Source of the DNA: Haliotis asinina
Taxonomy: Eukaryota; Mollusca; Gastropoda; Lepetellida; Haliotidae
Direction: 5' to 3'
DNA length: 64,000 nt
NCBI RefSeq assembly: GCF_037392515.1
Contig: NC_090291.1
Location: 19,123,501-19,187,500, forward strand
The translations under genes and the position numbers were made by a program. The notes under the pieces were generated by a model. The model made no database searches. It worked only from the letters and a program-made list of their open reading frames with translations, and had not been told where the DNA came from. Shown one piece after another: positions 58,396 to 64,000 of the stretch; within the stretch, counting starts at the first letter, position 1; every line of letters starts with the position of its first letter.

Positions 58396-58814
58396 ATATG
58401 TTACATTTGACCACTTTCTAAATGGCATTGTGTAATCATAACAAAATGATTGCAAAAGTTTTTAAGTTTTTAAGTATGGAAAAACTAGTCGTGCCAGCCA
58501 TACAGCTTCTGATGAGACAGCATATACTTGTTGACAACCAGCTCCTTCTGGATAGACTCAAGGGATAATTTGGAAGTCGTTGAATGTCCTTAATTTGGTT
58601 GCAATCGTATCTTGAAAGCAGAAGTCAGGCTGTCCTAGAAAACATTCAGCTCCTTAGTCCACTGTGGTGTACCGCAGGGGTCTGTACTTGTATTTTCATT
58701 GCGTACACGACAGATGTGGCGGTTGTGATTGACAAACATGATATTCTCCATCATTTATTTGCAGGTGACACCCAACTTCTAGACAGTTGATATACTAAAG
58801 ACCTTCAAGTAAGA

Positions 58815-59092
58815 CCAGGCCCCGATTTCTCGAAACAAACTTAAGTTTTTGCTCAAATCTCAAATTGAGTTTCACAATTTGAAACCGCTGAATTTTTAAC
58901 TCAACTGTATTTTTTAAATATAAAATCCCAAACAACTTAAGTAATCTATCCACCAAACTCAAATTGCCCCCTATAATTTGAGTTTTATGTCGTTTTGAGT
59001 TCATTCTGTGAAATACGTTTTTTCAAATTTAAGTAAAACCTCAGACTTAAGTCAAAACTTAAGTCAAAGTTTGTTTCGAGAAATCGGGGCCA
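58815..59092. mobile_element. MITE, 278 bp, ends GGCCCCGATTTCTCG
   Basis: GGCCCCGATTTCTCGAAACA at the left is perfectly inverted at the right (TGTTTCGAGAAATCGGGGCC). Inside are further AACTTAAGT/ACTTAAGTT repeats. No coding capacity. Looks structurally whole. Confidence 0.85.
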
Positions 59093-59099
59093 GATTCGT

Positions 59100-59240
59100 G
59101 GGTTGTTTTAACTTGTGAGTTGTGTGCTGTACACTAGGTTTTGTGACAACACTGAAAGTCGCAGGTGAGTACGAACCCAATACCTCCAAGCTCGTTGGTT
59201 TTCAAGTCTGACGCCTTCGACAGCTCGCCCGCTGCCAGTC
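59100..59240 (+). repeat. Dispersed repeat family 3, right part
   Basis: 'GTGCTGTACACTAGGTTTTG', 'TGACAACAC' and 'CGACAGCTCGCCCGC' match the right half of 29868-30350. Confidence 0.5.
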
Positions 59241-60804
59241 GTATATCGTATTATGTATACAGCTGTAGCATGTCAGCAGTCTGACCATGTGCCTTGTATA
59301 TGGAAAAGGCGCGTTACAAAAGCACATTCATTATCATAGTTGTTCAATCAGGTAACATGACCAACGTTTATCACTGTATTATGAAAACGTTATTTTCCGA
59401 AATGCATTATAGAAGACTCTAAACAATTAAATATAGACTGACCCACCTACAACAAATGTTCTTTTATTTGTCCCATTTGGCAGTGTGTTACTATACTACA
59501 TCAGTTAACACAATCTGTATAAACTCCAAGAAACATCTTTTAAAGAAATCAGTTATCACAACTAAATGATAGTTCACAAAATGTGAACTAAATGTTCAGC
59601 ATATTAATCAAAGACTCAAATCCTAATGTTGCATACACAAGTTATATTTCGTCCAGTAAAGGTGAGCTTCTGTACCTCTGGCAAAGCTTTCTGCACATGT
59701 ATGACTCCCGTTAACGTGCATTAGAATACGGTTAAATACCAAATATGATGAACATAAACGTTGATATAAAACATGCTGACGTGTGCAGTATTTTTGTCTA
59801 TAACACTGTGAGCGGGCACACGTGGATCTAGTGTAATATTGATGTCCACTGATTACTATGTTATGTGAAGAAACATCCGCGATGTATCCAAACATACCTT
59901 GCTTCTACTGAGTTGTACAACCAGGTGCTTCTTATCGGAAAGATGTCAAAGTGGTTGTTAAAAAGATGCTTGGGATAAATCAATTTTCACGCCCTTTAAC
60001 GCTCAGTAATTACGTGCAGGGGAGAGAATCCACGACTTCTTCACGCGATACACGCATGGTTGGTTGTGGAAACTAGTTGTTAAAGCATTCGCTCGTCAGT
60101 TAGAAGTCCGAGTTTCATTGAGGATTTTGTAACAACTTTCTGCTGTTCACTTATGCAGGGAAGAATATTTATTTAATCCCATCAATACAATTAGCAATAA
60201 CAAAAAAGGAACTTTGTATTGAGTGTATGTTGTCATAATAATGATCACGATCTACAAGTGGCTTCATCAGATGATCCCTGAGATCTGTAATCCCACGATC
60301 CCGCTTTCAAATGGGTCTCAGAAAAGGCTTGAGTGAAAAACTATTCTATCTCAGCATCTGCAAAGAACGGTCAAAGTTTTGGATGAAACAAGGCTTACCT
60401 CCTATACACCTCTTCCAAGTTTCTAAAAAGAACAATACTCAATGCACATTATATATTATGTATGATTGATTGTCCTGCATCAAAGAGTGTAAATGCTCAT
60501 CGATTGCGAATACACTATGGTAGTGCCCTGTCTACTATTTGAAAGTGTCTGAATGTTCATTATATCCCAATGCATTAATTTTGCTATTGTAACGTATGTG
60601 AATATCCATACATGCACTTTAATGCATTATTATGTGTCATTGTTTGCTGCAATGCTTATACATGTCAACATGTTGGCGTGCATGATTGTTTTTCCTTGTG
60701 TAATTAAAGGGACTATGCGCATTCATACCTGCCCCTATCAGCATCCTCCCTGTCTTACTCGTATACAGTCATCGAGACCGCAATGACACAGTACACGAAC
60801 AGGT

Positions 60805-60867
60805 CTGTGTGTGTGTGTGTCTCTGTGTGTGTCAGTGTGTGTGTCTCTCTCTGTGTGTGTGTGTGTG

Positions 60868-60928
<61 letters not shown>
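60805..60928. repeat. Compound (GT)n/(CT)n microsatellite
   Basis: Alternating GTGTGT and CTCTCT blocks over about 120 bp. Confidence 0.95.
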
Positions 60929-60932
<4 letters not shown>

Positions 60933-62149
60933 TTGCCGGAGTATGCTGATTTTGCATGTTCTTTTTTTGACCGCACTGATCCTTGTTTGCCTTGGGTTTC
61001 TGTGATGGGCACTTAAGCAGTTGAGATGATGAAGAATGATGACATTTTTTCATTGAAATACAACTTCATTTATACTATGAAAAGCCACGTTACAACTTAG
61101 ATTCGAATGCTTGACACCGAATCTATGTCGAAAAGTCGCCTTTCACAGAATGAAAGAAGTTGTATATCCATAAAATCATCATTCTTGCCTCAGGTTTCTT
61201 CGACCAAGTGCTAATACACACCTGGGGTGTACAGTGATTTTCTCTGTACCATTCACATGACTGCCATTGCTATTTCACCATTTGCGCCCAGAAGAAACGG
61301 TGATGTTTGCCAAGTGACATCTACGATTGTTTTACAAGGCTCCCATTAAAGGCACACTATTACGCCACACTTCTCTAAAAGGTGTCGAAACACAATACAC
61401 ATTACGATTGCAATACGAAAACAAAACGTTCGAAAGAATAAATGCATCGTTGCCTTAAATCGACTCCCGACCTGACTTTTTTCCAAACGAACCGCTTACA
61501 GTTGTGTCCATAGGGACGATCTTTACGTAAATCCTTCACTCAACTTGTGATTGAGTCCAGTTTGACAACACCGCGTGTGATATTTTTCGATGTACGGAGC
61601 AATTATTTACATTCCATATATGGCAATGTTCTCTGGTTAGAAGCTGTTTGACACGAAGTTTCAATTATCGATTTCAGGCAGGTCGTGTGGGATAAAAAGT
61701 CTTTTATCATATCAGTAGGAAGCAAAAGTGAGTGCATACTCCCCGGTATATTAGATGTAGACCAAATAATGTCGACAAAGCGTGACATTGTGCCTTGAAG
61801 ACCAGGATACACGTGACTACAGTGTCAAAATCAAATTGAAACTGATCATCAACGATTGAAAATTTCTTTTCTTTACCGACCACCCATTAGAGTGAGTGAG
61901 TCTGGTTTAACTTAATATTGGAGGAAACGACAGTGCTGACACACCTAGAATACAAAATTGAGACTAACTTAGATTCTAACCATAATCGTAGGCAGTTATG
62001 ACTCGAAATAGTGAAGGAACTGCATTATTTAATTGAATGTTGTCCTTTAGGTCGTAGACTCATCATAGCACTGTCGTTCTTTGGTACATATTGTCCACTG
62101 TTCACATGGCTTCCAGTCAGTGCTACCTAATTGATGCGATATTCATTGA

Positions 62150-62930
62150 AATTTATTTCGTACTTTGTGTTTGATTGTGCATATGATGACCTGTATGAGA
62201 TTTAATCATATGTTGAGGATGTCATGTATTATGCAAACCTTTATTCATAGTATTGACTCTTGTTGAGAACTAGTGATCGTCATTTCATTTGATGATGAGT
62301 GAGTGAAAATGATTTTACGCCACTTTAAGCAATGTTACAGCGATATTACAGCGGGGGAAAAACCACAATAGTTACAAACTCTTTCAGCATGCGTGGAGGA
62401 TTATCTGCGCATATGAGAAAAATGTGATTTGTGTATGACTTCATCTTTGTGGAGTTTATCCTGTGTGTATACGTCACATGGGGATGATATTTTATAAATG
62501 AGATTTAATCATATGCTGAGGATGTCAGGTATTTCTTTTTCATCTTTTGTTAAGGATGTTGTATTAATCATATCGTGCATCAGGTGATGTGGAAATGAAA
62601 CATATCTGACTTTATTATGTGTGTATACGTCACATGGGGATTTTATCCTGTTTTAGGACATAATATAATTCTAATTTCATCTCGTGTAAAGGAAATTTTA
62701 TATAACACGTGTTTGATCATGTGCGGTGGATATGAAACATATACCACTTTATCATGTGTACCACATGTCACATGTAAATGATATTGGGATTTTATCATGT
62801 ATTGTAATTTAATGTATTTGTAATTTCATCTCGTGTAAAGGAAATTTTATGTAAGTGATATTCAATGGCATGTATTTTGTACTGTATGTTTTGTTGTGCA
62901 TGTGATGAGCAGTATTCGAAATAAGCTATA
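62150..62930. repeat. Degenerate long tandem or duplicated region
   Basis: Several phrases recur: GAGATTTAATCATATG at 62199 and 62501; TGTATACGTCACATGGGGAT at 62465 and 62622; TAATTTCATCTCGTGTAAAG at 62671 and 62820. The edges also match each other (TTTGTGTTTGATTGTGCA against TATGTTTTGTTGTGCA). A reversed SINE (62295-62400) is inserted in it. Confidence 0.6.
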
Positions 62931-62948
62931 CATGTACTTTTATTTATA

Positions 62949-63222
62949 GACCCGTGGAGGTCCCGGGATAGAATAGGCCTTCAGCAACCCATGCTTGCCA
63001 TAAAAGGTGACTATGCTTGTCGTAAGAGGCGACTAACGGGATCGGGTGGTCAGGTTCGCTGACTTGGTTTACACATGTGATCGGTTCTCATATGCACAGA
63101 TCGGTGTTCATGCTGTTGATCACTGGATTGTTTGGTCCAGACTCGATTATTTACAGACCGTCGCCATATAGATGGAATATTGCTGAGTGTGGCGTAAAAC
63201 TAAACTCACTCACTCAATCACT
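62949..63222 (-). repeat. Abalone-type dispersed repeat, near full length, reversed
   Basis: Starts 'GACCCGTGGAGGTCCCGGGA' and ends 'GTAAAACTAAACTCACTCAC'. Very similar to 28437-28712. Confidence 0.8.
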
Positions 63223-63269
63223 TTTATTTATAGCATTGACGTTTACTGCGAACCAGTGATAGTCAGTGA

Positions 63270-63400
63270 TGATGGGTGAGTGAGAATTATTTGACGCCAT
63301 TTTAAGCAATCTACCAGCAATATTACGTCGGGGGACACCAGAAATAGGCTTCACATTGTACCAAAGTGGACAGTCGAATCCGTTCTTGTTTGATGAAATG
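63270..63400 (-). repeat. SINE, reversed, partial
   Basis: 'GTGAGTGAGAATTATTTGAC', 'CCAGCAATATTACGTCGGGG', 'ACACCAGAAATAGGCTTCAC'; the tRNA-like head is missing or decayed. Confidence 0.55.
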
Positions 63401-63606
63401 GAATGTTCCATGGAACGGATCCGTATGTCCAGTGCATTTTGGATTTTACTCGTTTTGGCTGAACTTAACAGAATATGTCAGTGGGTAGTTGAAAACAACG
63501 TCATCTGCACTGAGATATGTGTTTATTATGCTGTACCCTTATCTCATGTCATCAGAAACGTATGACAAATACAATTTACAAGTTTATATTCAAAAGTTGG
63601 CTTTCC

Positions 63607-63786
63607 TCAGATTCCGGGAGACTCCGCCACGACGATCGAATTGTACGAAGAATCGGTCATGAAGCTCACGAAATTTGTAACTCCGGACGTCTGAGTTGAA
63701 CAGTCCGTCACAGAGTTGACCAGACCAACGGTGATATATTCGCCTGTGTAAGCTTCCAGGCAGACCAAAGCTCCACCAGAATCCGT
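63607..63786 (-). CDS. Terminal exon of a paralogous trypsin-fold gene (partial gene)
   Basis: 180 nt; acceptor TTTGTTTTCAG at 63787, phase 0, stop TGA at 63607-63609. Codes TDSGGALVCLEAYTGEYITV, GLVNSVTDCSTQTSG and FVSFMTDSSYNSIVVAESPG. DSGG keeps the catalytic Ser motif of S1 proteases (only the first Gly is Thr), so this copy may be active or recently so. It is homologous over its whole length to exon 15 of the giant mucin gene (22238-22415). The rest of this gene lies beyond the right edge. The two genes are head to tail, about 6 kb apart, which implies a tandem gene family. Confidence 0.75.
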   Translation of the reverse strand, partial: TDSGGALVCLEAYTGEYITVGLVNSVTDCSTQTSGVTNFVSFMTDSSYNSIVVAESPGI

Positions 63787-64000
63787 CTGAAAACAAACAG
63801 CAATTTACTCTTAACACTTGTCTTTGCAAAATATATGTACAATCTATATATTTATATTTTTTTCAATCTATTTATATAGTCTATATGAATATATGTCATT
63901 GAACAATTACTTATAGCAGGCATAGCTATCAGCAATATACAGCGAAGTTCACCATCGTGTGTTTTGATATCAATTATATATCAAATATGGGTAAGAGTTC

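Larger units (their letters stand above)
57451..63606. other. Intergenic DNA between two paralogous genes
   Basis: No exon supported. It holds a hairpin at 58328-58395, a MITE at 58815-59092, repeat family 3 at 59100-59240 and a SINE head at 60055-60125 (TAGTTGTTAAAGCATTCGC). Further right are GT/CT microsatellites at 60805-60928, a degenerate long repeat at 62150-62930 and abalone-type and SINE copies near the right end. Confidence 0.45.

Noticed and set aside
59623-59895. Cys-containing minus-strand open frame
   Set aside because: Cys spacing does not match modules A or B and no splice sites support it; probably chance.

Overview
The window looks like invertebrate nuclear DNA, most likely from a gastropod mollusc close to abalone (Haliotis). 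The grounds are AG/GT-spliced genes with long introns, many microsatellites, tRNA-derived SINEs, a dispersed GTGAGTGAGT-tailed repeat of about 270 bp that I recall from abalone genomes, and several molluscan-style MITEs. The species call is from memory and cannot be verified here. Every gene I can support is on the minus strand.

Left part (1-11.4 kb): one 1.6-kb exon of an ankyrin plus armadillo repeat protein (ANKAR-like) at 1794-3420. It is followed by an intronic tandem array that repeats its own splice-donor boundary. To its right are pyrimidine-rich and 34-bp minisatellites and a CpG-rich, promoter-like stretch near 11.0-11.4 kb. From 11.4 to 17.6 kb I see only repeats and MITE-like hairpins.

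At 17.6-19.1 kb lies a two-exon glutathione peroxidase family gene. The catalytic selenocysteine/cysteine position reads Asp and the catalytic Gln is missing, so it looks like a pseudo-enzyme.

The main content (22.2-57.45 kb) is one very large gene that I assembled exon by exon from splice sites and reading phase. It has a TATA box and a signal-peptide exon, then eight small cysteine-rich exons that alternate between two module types (A and B, all phase 1-1). Next comes a single 13,107-nt exon coding about 4,350 residues of Thr-Thr-Ser-Ala/Pro tetrapeptide repeats, and last five exons of a trypsin-fold (S1) domain whose catalytic triad is lost. The 15 exons add to 15,465 nt, or 5,154 residues. 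Short versions of the same TTSA array sit in four of the small exons, so the stages of the expansion are visible within one gene. The terminal exon has one extra base compared with a paralogous terminal exon at 63607-63786, the end of a second gene of the same family on the same strand that runs off the right edge.

The giant exon is also open for over 13 kb on the plus strand (Val-Ala-Asp/Glu repeats). Nearly all variation between repeat units falls on fourfold-degenerate sites of the minus-strand TTSA frame, so the minus strand is the coding one. The combination resembles, by convergence, fish antifreeze glycoprotein genes, where Thr-rich repeats grew inside a trypsinogen gene; the function here is unknown.
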